Under the pieces are notes generated by a model. That model worked only from the letters and a program-made list of their open reading frames with translations, was not told the DNA's origin and did no database searches. DNA of 64,000 nucleotides from Fimenecus sp963590415 (lineage in GTDB: Bacteria > Bacillota > Clostridia > Oscillospirales > Acutalibacteraceae), in NCBI GenBank assembly GCA_963590415.1, contig CAVAPB010000002.1, positions 1-64,000 of the forward strand. Direction: 5' to 3'. The position numbers and the translations under genes are program-made. The first letter of the stretch is position 1, and each line of letters starts with the position of its first letter. Shown here piece by piece: positions 26,104-34,650 of the stretch.

Positions 26104-26972
26104 TGTTTATGACGCCCCTTTTTTATGGTTTTTAAGAAGCCCTTTTCATCGTTATCCTCGGGAATAAATGTTTTTGTAAGTAATTCGCGAAGATCGCCGT
26201 CGGAAAGATTTCTTTTAAGATTACCCTTTTCGGCAACTGAAATTATCCCCGTCTCCTCTGAGACTACAACAATAAGCGCATCGCTCTGCTCACTCATACC
26301 GATTGCTGCACGATGCCTTGTACCGAGCGAGCTGTTGATATTTGTATTGGCGGTTAACGGAAGTATACAACCTGCCGCACAAATTCTGCGATCCTTGATT
26401 ATCATTGCTCCGTCGTGAAGCGGCGCTTTCGGGAAAAAGATATTTTCAATCATTTCGACCGACGGCTCCGCATCGATTCTTGTACCGGTATCGATTATCT
26501 GTCCGAGAAGCGAACCGCGTTCAAAAACAATTAAAGCGCCGACCTTATCATCGCTCATATCGGCACACGAACGGCAGACGGAGTTAATCATTCTGCTGAC
26601 AGGCTCATATTTTTTTGTTTTATCATTACCTTTTATAATATTGTTAAGCGAGCTTCGTCCGACGCTTTCGATAGCGTGTCTTATTTCAGGAGAGAATATA
26701 ACGACAAGTATCAGTAACAAATTCGGGAAGAAAAGAGAAAACAGATATGAACTTGCCTGCATTTTAAGAAGGGACACAACAGCATATATTATAAAAATAA
26801 GGATAAAGCCCTTTGCAAGCTGAATAGCCTTGGTGTCTCTGATAAGAACGATAGCGCCGTAAATTATCAACGCTACAAAAAGTATGTCAAGTATGTCCGA
26901 AATTCCGTTAAAGGACATAAGCGCATTTTTCATCTCCGAAAAGAATTCGGACGCAGTCATCAATTTTTCCAT
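26100..26972 (-). CDS. cdaA: Diadenylate cyclase CdaA
   Basis: A 290-residue membrane enzyme making c-di-AMP from two ATP. Three N-terminal TM segments (about 20-95) precede the DAC domain with PLHDGAMIIKD (DGA motif) and LGTRHRAAIGMSE (RHR motif). c-di-AMP controls potassium and osmolyte balance and wall stress. The start is the ATG at 26972 behind AAGGTGG; the longer reading from 27011 lacks an RBS. A perfect inverted repeat lies 29 bases upstream. Confidence 0.94.
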   Translation of the reverse strand: MEKLMTASEFFSEMKNALMSFNGISDILDILFVALIIYGAIVLIRDTKAIQLAKGFILIFIIYAVVSLLKMQASSYLFSLFFPNLLLILVVIFSPEIRHAIESVGRSSLNNIIKGNDKTKKYEPVSRMINSVCRSCADMSDDKVGALIVFERGSLLGQIIDTGTRIDAEPSVEMIENIFFPKAPLHDGAMIIKDRRICAAGCILPLTANTNINSSLGTRHRAAIGMSEQSDALIVVVSEETGIISVAEKGNLKRNLSDGDLRELLTKTFIPEDNDEKGFLKTIKKGRHKQ

Positions 26973-27000
26973 TAAACCACCTTTTTTTGACAAGAAAATA

Positions 27001-27051
27001 CAATATATCACGATACATAAAAATATAGTTATACATAATCGTGATATATTG
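27001..27051 (-). promoter_or_regulatory. 14-bp perfect inverted repeat upstream of cdaA
   Basis: CAATATATCACGAT (27001-27014) and ATCGTGATATATTG (27038-27051) match perfectly around a 23-base AT-rich spacer. It fills the gap between the desulfurase stop (27063) and cdaA. There is no clean T-run for minus-strand termination, so an operator or RNA hairpin controlling cdaA is as likely as a terminator. Confidence 0.5.
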
Positions 27052-27062
27052 TACCATAAATA

Positions 27063-28208
27063 TCAGCTTTTGGCAATTTCAAATACCGAATTTAACAATA
27101 AATTCACATCATTCATATTTGTGAAAAATGACGGAGCCGCTCTGACGGTTCCCGTGTCCTCTGTACCGTAGGCTTTATGTGCCAAAACGGCACAGTGCAA
27201 ACCCGCACGCACGGCAATCCCCTTTTCGTTTAGAAGCGCACCGACCTCTTCGCTGTTCTTGCCTTTGACATTAAAGGAAACAAGCGGAGCAAAGCTCTCG
27301 TATTCCGACTCAAAATCCGTATAGGTAATTACATTTTTCATAGCTTTGAGTTCGGAGCTTATCTTCTTTATTACAGCCGTCTCGTGAGAACGGATTTTTT
27401 CCACGCCTGCTCGCTTTACGAATTTCATACCAGCGCTTATGCCTGCTATAAGAGGTACGCTGAGCGTTCCGCTTTCAAGCCTTTCGGGCAGGTTCTGCGG
27501 CTGTGACAGTATTGCCGAATAGCTTCCCGTACCGCCCTCGACAATGGTGTCGAGTTCAATATTTCCGTTTATAATCATCATACCGGAAGCCATGGGCGCA
27601 TATAAGCCCTTATGAGCTGCAACGCAGAGAATATCTATTCCGTCTCTTTTGCAGTCAATATCAAAAACGCCCGAAATCTGAGCACTGTCAACAATAAATT
27701 TCAAACCGTGCTTCTTACAAAGCGCCGACAGTCCTTTAATCGGCGGCATTTTACCGAAAACATTTGATGCCCCCGTGCATACAATCGCAACGGTATTGTC
27801 TCTTATAAGCCTTTCAAAATTCATATAGGTTTCGCCGTCGTATTTTTCCACCCTTGCAACGCTGTAATCGCAAACTCCTCTGTTTTTGAGTGTTTCAAGA
27901 GGCCTTACAACGGCGTTGTGCTCCAATGAGGAAATTATAAAGTGTGAATTTTTCTTTGCAAGTCCTTTTATGGCGCAGTTTAACGCAAATGTGCAGTTCG
28001 GCGTAAAAATCACATTCATCGGGTCATCCGTTCCGAACATTTCGCACGCCGATTTCCTTGTATCGTAAATCAATTCCGCAGTCGAATACGCCATGCTGTG
28101 CCCTGCTCTTCCCGGGTTTGCGCCGTAAACACGCATTGCGTTCGCAACCGAGGACACTACGCTTTCGGGCTTGGGATAAGTCGTTGCGGCATTGTCGAAA
28201 TATACCAT
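27063..28208 (-). CDS. Class V aminotransferase, cysteine desulfurase family
   Basis: A 381-residue PLP enzyme opening VYFDNAATTYPKPESV, typical of the EF2568-type desulfurase group rather than housekeeping IscS/SufS. The PLP lysine is in CVAAHKGLYAP, and RAGLHCAVLAHKAYGT near the C-terminus carries the conserved active-loop-region Cys. It probably mobilises sulfur or selenium from Cys/SeCys. The start is the ATG at 28208, within the end of the DUF3343 gene, a conserved pair. Confidence 0.87.
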   Translation of the reverse strand: MVYFDNAATTYPKPESVVSSVANAMRVYGANPGRAGHSMAYSTAELIYDTRKSACEMFGTDDPMNVIFTPNCTFALNCAIKGLAKKNSHFIISSLEHNAVVRPLETLKNRGVCDYSVARVEKYDGETYMNFERLIRDNTVAIVCTGASNVFGKMPPIKGLSALCKKHGLKFIVDSAQISGVFDIDCKRDGIDILCVAAHKGLYAPMASGMMIINGNIELDTIVEGGTGSYSAILSQPQNLPERLESGTLSVPLIAGISAGMKFVKRAGVEKIRSHETAVIKKISSELKAMKNVITYTDFESEYESFAPLVSFNVKGKNSEEVGALLNEKGIAVRAGLHCAVLAHKAYGTEDTGTVRAAPSFFTNMNDVNLLLNSVFEIAKS

Positions 28209-28423
28209 TATCTCCACACGGCTTCTATTACGGGAACTCCGTGAAGCTCCAAAACAGACACCGTGTCACGGGGCGCATTATAGACATAGAGAATATAACT
28301 GCAACCCTCTTTTGCCTTGGGTCTCGGATTTTTTTCCACGGTTGACCTCACGCCTTTCATTTTGAGTATATCTCTCGCTTTCAGGGCGTAGGTTACCGAG
28401 GACAGTTTTACAATAAGATTCAT
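28208..28423 (-). CDS. DUF3343 putative Se/S carrier-like protein
   Basis: A 71-residue DUF3343 protein. The family is thought to carry sulfur or selenium for a partner desulfurase. The chain has VKLSSVTYALKARDILK and a central Cys in KEGCSYILYV. Overlaps the desulfurase gene by one base. Start at ATG 28423 behind GGGCGGTG; an upstream in-frame extension carries the RBS. Confidence 0.82.
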   Translation of the reverse strand: MNLIVKLSSVTYALKARDILKMKGVRSTVEKNPRPKAKEGCSYILYVYNAPRDTVSVLELHGVPVIEAVWR

Positions 28424-28530
28424 TATTTCACCGCCCGTATAATACTTCATTACATTTTATGCAAATGCGCTCTTTAGTTGAAACGCAACCAAACCTAACA
28501 TAAAACGCACAAAATGTTAATTCCGCTTTA

Positions 28531-28559
28531 TTGATGAGCAATGTCGGTAAAGATATAAT
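28531..28559 (+). promoter_or_regulatory. Sigma-A-type promoter of the acyltransferase gene
   Basis: TTGATG (28531-28536), a 17-base spacer and TATAAT (28554-28559) lie 30 bases before the ATG at 28590. Confidence 0.6.
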
Positions 28560-28589
28560 GTTAAAAACAGTTGCAAAGGTGGGAATAAT

Positions 28590-29702
28590 ATGAGAAAATA
28601 TTACTTGGATAACATACGGAATATAACCGTTCTGCTTGTTGTCGTTTATCATGCATTTTACATTTTTAACGGTGTAGGCGTCGCAGGCGGCTTGCCGCCG
28701 ATAACACAGCACCGTTTTCAGGATGCAATACTCTACCTGCTTTACCCTTGGTTTATGGTATTGCTGTTTATCGTATCGGGTATGTGCTCAAAGTATTATC
28801 TTGAGAAGCATACCGAAAAGGAATACTTAAAATCAAGAACCGTTAAACTGCTTGTCCCGTCAACCTTGGGTCTGTTCGCTTTTCAGTGGATACAGGGATA
28901 TATAAATATGAAAATTTCGGGTGCATTCGATACACTGCCCGAAGGCATCCCCTCTCCCGTTTTATATGTAATCGAAGCGGTTTCGGGTATAGGCGTGCTG
29001 TGGTTTGCTCAGATTTTGTGGGTCTTTTCGCTGTTGCTGATTTTAGCCGTTAAACTTGAAAAAGGTAAGCTTGCAAAGCTCTGCGAAAAAGCAAATATCA
29101 TTGTTCTTATTCTGCTCGCAGTCCCCGTATGGGCGGCGGCTCAGGTCTTGAACACGCCCGTTGTTACGGTATACCGTTTCGGAATTTACGGATTTGCGTT
29201 TTTCCTCGGATATTTTGTCTTTTCAAACGAAAGCATAACCGAGCGGCTCAAAAAGTACTTTTTACCGCTTGACATTGCTGCCGCCGTACTTGCCGCAGCT
29301 TACACAAAGGTTTATTTCGGACAGAATTACACCGAAGAACCTGCGATAAATTCGCCTTTGGCAGCAGCTTTCCTGTGGTTTGCGTGTCTCGGAATACTCG
29401 GCACGGCAAAAAGATTTTTTGACAGTGAAAACAAATTCACGGCTTTTTTATCCAAAAAATGTTGGGGAATTTATGTGCTTCATTACTTACCGTTGAGTGC
29501 CTGCGCTTATCTTCTTACGGCAAAAACACAGTTAAATTCGCCTCTCATATATGCGCTTGTCTTAATAAGCGGACTTGTTGGTTCAATCGTGCTTTACGAA
29601 ATAATTTCAAGAATTCCGATTTTGCGTTTTCTCATTCTCGGAATTAAAAAGAAAAGGAGTAATTATGTTCTGCAAAAATCTGACAACACTCAGGAAATTT
29701 AA
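28590..29702 (+). CDS. Acyltransferase family 3 membrane protein
   Basis: A 370-residue integral membrane acyltransferase (OafA/AT3 family) with about ten TM helices. The N-terminal active-site region is RKYYLDNIRNITVLLVVVYH, ending with the conserved His. AT3 proteins O-acetylate sugars or wall and membrane polymers; the substrate is not predictable here. Its last 13 codons overlap the next gene, whose start lies inside it, so both are probably one unit. Confidence 0.87.
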   Translation: MRKYYLDNIRNITVLLVVVYHAFYIFNGVGVAGGLPPITQHRFQDAILYLLYPWFMVLLFIVSGMCSKYYLEKHTEKEYLKSRTVKLLVPSTLGLFAFQWIQGYINMKISGAFDTLPEGIPSPVLYVIEAVSGIGVLWFAQILWVFSLLLILAVKLEKGKLAKLCEKANIIVLILLAVPVWAAAQVLNTPVVTVYRFGIYGFAFFLGYFVFSNESITERLKKYFLPLDIAAAVLAAAYTKVYFGQNYTEEPAINSPLAAAFLWFACLGILGTAKRFFDSENKFTAFLSKKCWGIYVLHYLPLSACAYLLTAKTQLNSPLIYALVLISGLVGSIVLYEIISRIPILRFLILGIKKKRSNYVLQKSDNTQEI

Positions 29703-30081
29703 CAAAATGACACAGGAGGAGCTTGCAGAAAAGGTAGGCGTTTCCCGTCAGTCGGTCGCAAAATGGGAAAACGGCGAAAGTGTGCCCGATATAGAAAAAT
29801 GCAAGGCGATTTCGGAAGTTTTTTCGGTCTCCCTTGACGAGCTTGTAAACAACAGCCCCGCTTGCGTTACGCTGCCACCTGCGCCAAAGGGCAAACATAT
29901 TTTCGGAGTTGTAAAGGTCGGCGACAAGGGGCAGATTGTCATCCCCGCAAAAGCACGCCAAAATTTCGGCATTGAAGCGGGAGACGAGCTTATCGTCCTC
30001 GGCGACGACAACCAAGGCCTTGCCCTGCTGAAAGAAAAAGACTTTATGAAAATGGCAAATGAAATACGGAAATTCCTGTAA
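29665..30081 (+). CDS. XRE HTH and SpoVT/AbrB double-domain regulator
   Basis: A 138-residue protein with two DNA-binding folds. Residues 1-62 form an XRE helix-turn-helix (TQEELAEKVGVSRQSVAKWE). Residues about 80-125 form an AbrB swapped-hairpin domain (VKVGDKGQIVIPAKARQNFG). A strong AAAAGGAG precedes the ATG, which lies 38 bases inside the acyltransferase gene. The overlap suggests it controls its own operon. Two domains in one short chain imply dimeric binding to two kinds of site. Confidence 0.88.
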   Translation: MFCKNLTTLRKFNKMTQEELAEKVGVSRQSVAKWENGESVPDIEKCKAISEVFSVSLDELVNNSPACVTLPPAPKGKHIFGVVKVGDKGQIVIPAKARQNFGIEAGDELIVLGDDNQGLALLKEKDFMKMANEIRKFL

Positions 30082-30113
30082 GAAAAAATCCTCGGTTTCC
30101 CGAGGATTTTTTC
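30082..30113. terminator. Bidirectional terminator
   Basis: Perfect 14-bp arms with a TTTC loop, flanked by A-runs and T-runs, lie between the converging regulator and sipL genes. Confidence 0.88.
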
Positions 30114-31637
30114 TCACACCGACGGAATGTAGAGCTTTTGATTTTGCTCGACGCAGTCGGTTGTTATATTGTTTTCCGTACTGATAAGGTCAACCCTTGT
30201 GTTGTATCTTCTTGCAATGTCCCAAAGCGCTTCTCCCTGCTGTGCAAAATAAATCGTAAGCGCCGCAGAGCGTTTTTTCTTTTTCTTGGTTTCGTCGCAG
30301 GCAATGTCGGAAATTACCTGCTTTCTTGTCACATCAAAAATCATACCGCTGATTTCGGTTTCGATTCTAACATCAAGTTTGTTGTCTGCCGAAAGGATAT
30401 AATCAATACCCGTCGGCGTTACGCAGCAGCTTGCCGAAGAGCTTTCGCTGACCGCGGTCGCACGCTTGTAGCTGAACTCGATTTCCCTGTCAAAGGACTG
30501 CAATTCGTTTTCGGCATTGAGCGCCAAGAAGCTTATATCCGCCTTTCCGCTTACAAGTATTTCCTTTTCCGATACGGATGTCGTGCAATTTACGCCGTTA
30601 CAGCAAATATCCTCAACGGATTTAATGCTCGCTCCGCTTATCTCGACTGAACCCTTACAAAGATATGTATCGTTGAACTTTTCGGAAATGTTCTTTATTT
30701 CAACACTCTCTTTTTGATACTGCGTTTCATATTCAGTTGAATATGCGTCGGTTGCGTATTGAATTCCTGCGTTTTCGTATATGCTTATATCGGCTCTTAT
30801 GACCGCCGACACATCAATCAGCCTCAGCGCGCCGCTCGAGTCAGTCTTTGCATGAACCTCAACCGACGGCACGCTCAGCGTAACAAAATCCGTGCAATCC
30901 TCGGAGGTTGCCGCCTCGACTATCTGACTTATAGGCATTGAATTTTCAATCTTTTCAAGCGTGCAGTCGCCGTCCGTAAGATAAACAACCTTTACCCTCA
31001 GCTCTCCTTTTATGAGGATTTTGCCCATAACAAGCTTTGTGCTGTCAAGCACGGCAACGGCGTTACAACGCACTATCTGCCCGATTGTTCCCTGAGAAGC
31101 TCCGATTTCAATCGTTTCATTCATTGAAAACGATCTTGAAACGCAGTCTTTGAGATTTGATACATTTCCCGACCTTGTTCTGAGCTGAATATTGTTATCC
31201 TCGCAGGAGCAGATGATTTTTTTGTCGCATCTTTCATACGCTTTGAATTCTATGCCGATACTGCCCCGTATGTCAATTCTCCGCTGACTGATAACACGGC
31301 AATTTACATATTGTGTTTTTGCAACGGCGGTACAGGTGCAGTTTTCGGCTTTCGGGGTCTCAACAGATTTTGAAACGGGAATTTTTTGCTCAAAGCAGTG
31401 AATTTTGCCGTTTTCGCACATATAAAGCACTGAAATGACGGCATTTCCGTCGGCAGTTATACGGTTGCCTCCCGAGGTTACGCCTGCAATATTGGCTTTG
31501 AGCGTACATTTTATTACCCTGACAATATCGGGAAAATAATCGGGTAAAGTGATGTCGCTTTCTATCTGTTGCTCCGCCGTCTCCTCGTAAGCAAGCTTTT
31601 TCATTGAAATATCGGTGTTCACGGTGTTAATGTCCAT
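30114..31637 (-). CDS. sipL: SipL-like spore coat morphogenesis protein
   Basis: A 507-residue protein with repeated DUF3794 beta domains (about 30-440) and a C-terminal LysM domain (YFAQQGEALWDIARRYNTRV, then QKLYIPSV). This is the plan of Clostridioides difficile SipL, which binds SpoIVA through LysM to encase the forespore in coat; clostridia use it in place of SpoVID. SpoVM from this window would anchor the same layer. No TM segment. ATG follows AAGGAGG. Divergent from tcdA. Confidence 0.85.
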   Translation of the reverse strand: MDINTVNTDISMKKLAYEETAEQQIESDITLPDYFPDIVRVIKCTLKANIAGVTSGGNRITADGNAVISVLYMCENGKIHCFEQKIPVSKSVETPKAENCTCTAVAKTQYVNCRVISQRRIDIRGSIGIEFKAYERCDKKIICSCEDNNIQLRTRSGNVSNLKDCVSRSFSMNETIEIGASQGTIGQIVRCNAVAVLDSTKLVMGKILIKGELRVKVVYLTDGDCTLEKIENSMPISQIVEAATSEDCTDFVTLSVPSVEVHAKTDSSGALRLIDVSAVIRADISIYENAGIQYATDAYSTEYETQYQKESVEIKNISEKFNDTYLCKGSVEISGASIKSVEDICCNGVNCTTSVSEKEILVSGKADISFLALNAENELQSFDREIEFSYKRATAVSESSSASCCVTPTGIDYILSADNKLDVRIETEISGMIFDVTRKQVISDIACDETKKKKKRSAALTIYFAQQGEALWDIARRYNTRVDLISTENNITTDCVEQNQKLYIPSV

Positions 31638-31709
31638 TTGCAGCCTCCTTAAATTTTAACCTATAAAAATATATTCGTGCAAACGGACAATTATTCAAGA
31701 ATTTATGTG

Positions 31710-31738
31710 TTGAAAAAGCGGTGAAAATCTGTCATACT
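31710..31738 (+). promoter_or_regulatory. Promoter of tcdA
   Basis: TTGAAA (31710-31715), a 17-base spacer and CATACT (31733-31738) place the transcript start about ten bases before the ATG at 31755. Confidence 0.45.
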
Positions 31739-31754
31739 GTTATGGGTGAAAAAT

Positions 31755-32456
31755 ATGAAAGAAATGTACGAAAGAACACAAATGCTGTTCGGCAGTGAAA
31801 ACATTGAAAAAATTAAGAACTCGCATATTGCGGTTTTCGGCGTGGGCGGCGTAGGCTCTTTTGCGTGCGAAGCGCTTGCACGGGCGGGAGTCGGTAAATT
31901 CGACCTTATCGACAACGATGTTGTGGCACCCTCTAACCTCAACAGGCAGTTGGTGGCGCTGACAAGCACCGTCGGGCAATACAAGGTCGATGTTATGAAA
32001 GAACGAATACTCGACATAAATCCCGAAGCCGAAGTAAATACATACAAGACCTTTTATCTGCCCGAGACGGCAGACGAATTCGACTTTACAAAGTATGATT
32101 ATATAATTGACGCTATCGACACGGTGGCGGGCAAGGTGGAAATAGCAGTAAACGCCGACAAGGCAAAAACTCCCGTTATTTCAAGTATGGGAGCAGGCAA
32201 CAAGGTAAACCCCGATATGTTCGAGGTTGCGGATATTTACAAAACCTCGGTTTGTCCGCTTGCAAAGGTTATGAGAATGAGACTGAAAAAGCTCGGTATT
32301 AAAAAGCTGAAAGTTGTCTATTCAAAGGAAAAGCCGATAAAAAACGACACGGGCGTGCACTATCCCGGCAGTAATTCCTTTACGCCGTCCGTTGCAGGAC
32401 TTATAATCGCAGGCGAAGTGATAAAGGATATAACTGGTTTTCGCAATAAGGGCTGA
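31755..32456 (+). CDS. tcdA: tRNA threonylcarbamoyladenosine dehydratase TcdA
   Basis: A 233-residue E1-like (ThiF/MoeB) enzyme that cyclises t6A37 in tRNA to ct6A using ATP. The nucleotide site FGVGGVGSFACEALARAGVG (about 29-48) and DNDVVAPSNLNRQ are diagnostic, with YIIDAIDTVAGK near 115. Start at ATG 31755, five bases after GGTGA; a GTG at 31746 overlaps that site. Monocistronic between sipL and sigG. Confidence 0.88.
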   Translation: MKEMYERTQMLFGSENIEKIKNSHIAVFGVGGVGSFACEALARAGVGKFDLIDNDVVAPSNLNRQLVALTSTVGQYKVDVMKERILDINPEAEVNTYKTFYLPETADEFDFTKYDYIIDAIDTVAGKVEIAVNADKAKTPVISSMGAGNKVNPDMFEVADIYKTSVCPLAKVMRMRLKKLGIKKLKVVYSKEKPIKNDTGVHYPGSNSFTPSVAGLIIAGEVIKDITGFRNKG

Positions 32457-32465
32457 TACAATATC

Positions 32466-32491
32466 AAAAAAGACGGCAATGCCGTCTTTTT
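32466..32491. terminator. Bidirectional terminator between tcdA and sigG
   Basis: GACGGC/GCCGTC arms extended by A/T tracts on both sides; it touches the sigG stop codon. Confidence 0.8.
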
Positions 32492-33257
32492 ATTTTCCCT
32501 TGATTCTGTCTATGACATTCTTTTCAAGCCTTGACACCTGCGCTTGTGAAATGCCTATCTCCTTTGCGACCTCCATTTGCGTCTTTCCCTGCATAAATCT
32601 CAGGGAAAGTATGCGCTTTTCTCGCTCCGAGAGGTCCTTTATAGTCTCCTTTATGACAATTTCGTCAAGCCAATCCTTATCTGTATCAAGCGAGCTTACC
32701 TGATCCATTACATATATCGTATCGCCGCCGTCGTTATACACGGGCTCGTAAAGACTTACGGGATCAACAATCGATTCAAGCGCTATCACGACCTGCGAAG
32801 TGTCAACGCCCAGCTCTTTGGCTATCTCCTCAACGGTCGGCTCACGGTTAAGCTCATTTTGCAGCTTTTCCTTTACCTGCATTGCATGGTATGCCGTGTC
32901 CCTCATAGAGCGTGAAACACGCACGGCGTTGTTGTCACGCAAATATCTTCGTATTTCGCCGATAATCATCGGTACGGCATAAGTTGAAAAGCGTACATTT
33001 TGGCTTATATCAAAGTTATCTATCGCTTTAATAAGCCCGATGCACCCTACCTGAAACAAGTCGTCGAGGTTTTCTCCCCTGTTTGTAAAGCGTTGAATTA
33101 CCGACAGTACAAGCCGCAAATTTCCGTTGATAAGTTTATCCCGAGCATATTTATCGCCCGAGTGCATTGCTTTCAAGAGCTCGATTTTTTCTTTTTCCTT
33201 TAACACCGTCAGCTTTGAAGTGTTCACTCCGCAAATTTCGACTTTACTGTACTGCAC
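32490..33257 (-). CDS. sigG: Late forespore sigma factor SigG
   Basis: A 255-residue sigma-70 family member. The N-terminus KVEICGVNTSKLTVL is specific to sigma-G and binds anti-sigma factor in Bacillus. Region 2 (GNLRLVLSVIQRF, LFQVGCIGLIKAIDNFD), region 3 (REPTVEEIAKELGV) and region 4 (LSEREKRILSLRF, QMEVAKEIGISQAQVSRLE) are complete. SigG drives forespore genes such as SASPs. The start is GTG 33257, nine bases after AAGGG; the ATG two bases before is out of frame. spoIIGA-sigE, normally upstream, is absent. Confidence 0.95.
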   Translation of the reverse strand: MQYSKVEICGVNTSKLTVLKEKEKIELLKAMHSGDKYARDKLINGNLRLVLSVIQRFTNRGENLDDLFQVGCIGLIKAIDNFDISQNVRFSTYAVPMIIGEIRRYLRDNNAVRVSRSMRDTAYHAMQVKEKLQNELNREPTVEEIAKELGVDTSQVVIALESIVDPVSLYEPVYNDGGDTIYVMDQVSSLDTDKDWLDEIVIKETIKDLSEREKRILSLRFMQGKTQMEVAKEIGISQAQVSRLEKNVIDRIKGK

Positions 33258-33295
33258 ATAATCATTCCCTTTTGAAAAATATGTACAAAACAGAA

Positions 33296-33320
33296 CCCCT
33301 GCTCTTATTATGAACAGGGG
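33296..33320 (-). other. Hairpin between mtaB and sigG
   Basis: ACCCCTG/CAGGGGT arms bracket an 11-base AT-rich loop in the 93-base gap. There is no strong T-run, so partial termination of the mtaB transcript or a leader structure of sigG are both possible. Confidence 0.35.
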
Positions 33321-33350
33321 TAATAATTTTTATAAATTTTGGGGAGAATT

Positions 33351-34634
33351 TTATTCCGCATAGCAATGCTCGGAGTCACTTGAAGTTATTTTAACGCTTA
33401 CCGGTGTTCCGACCTCAAAATCCGAAAGTCTTGCCAACACGGGAGTATAATTTGCGGTATAGCCGAATACAAAATCACCGTCACGCTTTGTTTCAGGTAT
33501 GATTTCAACGGTTCTGCCTATCTGTTTTTTCAAAAATTCGCTTCTCATTTTCTCCGCAACCCTTGAAAGTGCGGCAACACGCTGTTCTTTAACGGCTTTT
33601 TCGATTTTGCCGTCAAAGCCGGCAGCTCTTGTGCCCTCTCTTACCGAGTACGGGAAAATGTGGATTTTTTCAAAGCCGACTTTTTCGGCAAATTCAACGG
33701 TATCGTTAAAGTCTTTTTCGGTTTCGCCCGAAAATCCGACCATAATATCGGTTGTAAGCGTGCAGTCCGCAAACTTTTCACGGAGTTTTTTGCAAAGGTC
33801 ATAGTATTCCTCGGCTGTATAGTGGCGGTTCATACGCTTTAGTGTATTGTCGCAACCGCTTTGAAGAGAAATATGAAACTGAGGGCAGAGCTTTTCACAC
33901 TTTGCAAGCTCAGTCAAAACCTCGTCCGTGAGATGGTCGGGCTCTAACGAACCGAGCCTTACACGCTTTATTTTTTCATTTTCGCAAGCCGCCGCAACGG
34001 CGTTGTAAAATTTTTCGCCCGTATCCTTGCCGTATGCGGAGAGATTGATTCCGACAAGCACGATTTCGGTAAAGCCCTTATCGGCAAGCGCCGAAACCTC
34101 GCTTTTTATCTGCTCGATAGGCTTTGAGCGAACCCTGCCCCTTGCATACGGAATAACGCAGTATGAACAAAATCTGTCGCAACCGTCCTCAATTTTAACT
34201 ATAGCACGCGTACGCTCATTAAACTCATAAATTGGCTTTCCGCAAAATGCCTCGCCCGACATATGCTGATTTATCTCAACTATTCTTTGCCTGTTTTCAA
34301 TAAACCTCTTGAGCTTAGCGACCAAAGACACATTATCCTTATTACCGATTACTACATCAGCCGCCGTGAGCTCGCCTGCCATCTGGGGAAAAGCCTGAGG
34401 CATACAGCCTGTTAAAACAACAATGCTGTTTGGATGAATTCTTTTGAGATGCCTGACGGTCTGACGGGTCTTTCTGTCGCTTTCAGCCGTTACGGTGCAG
34501 GAATTCACGACAAAAACATCTGCGTCATCATCGCTTAATGTAACGGAAAAACCGTTTCGCAACAAATCCTCGGTTATTTCCTGTGTTTCATACTGATTGA
34601 CCTTACAGCCAAGCGTATAAAGCTTAACTTTCAT
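33351..34634 (-). CDS. mtaB: tRNA t6A37 methylthiotransferase MtaB
   Basis: A 427-residue radical-SAM methylthiotransferase making ms2t6A37 in tRNAs that read ANN codons. Order: UPF0004 domain (about 1-120; LGCKVNQYE, NSCTVTAESDRK, TGCMPQ holding the second cluster cysteines), radical SAM motif CDRFCSYCVIPYARG near 153, and a C-terminal TRAM domain. Near tcdA, another t6A37 enzyme. ATG follows TAGGAG. Confidence 0.93.
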   Translation of the reverse strand: MKVKLYTLGCKVNQYETQEITEDLLRNGFSVTLSDDDADVFVVNSCTVTAESDRKTRQTVRHLKRIHPNSIVVLTGCMPQAFPQMAGELTAADVVIGNKDNVSLVAKLKRFIENRQRIVEINQHMSGEAFCGKPIYEFNERTRAIVKIEDGCDRFCSYCVIPYARGRVRSKPIEQIKSEVSALADKGFTEIVLVGINLSAYGKDTGEKFYNAVAAACENEKIKRVRLGSLEPDHLTDEVLTELAKCEKLCPQFHISLQSGCDNTLKRMNRHYTAEEYYDLCKKLREKFADCTLTTDIMVGFSGETEKDFNDTVEFAEKVGFEKIHIFPYSVREGTRAAGFDGKIEKAVKEQRVAALSRVAEKMRSEFLKKQIGRTVEIIPETKRDGDFVFGYTANYTPVLARLSDFEVGTPVSVKITSSDSEHCYAE

Positions 34635-34650
34635 TTATAACTCCTATTGC

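Noticed and set aside
27012..27037. Riboswitch in the cdaA leader
   Set aside because: The region is a plain dyad with an AT-rich loop; no conserved aptamer pattern is visible.
29644..30117. 157-codon minus-strand ORF over the XRE-AbrB gene
   Set aside because: The plus frame carries two clear DNA-binding domains; the minus frame has no motif and runs into the terminator.
33258..33350. SigG-dependent autoregulatory promoter ahead of sigG
   Set aside because: I could not find both -35 and -10 forespore elements with correct spacing by eye, so it is not called.
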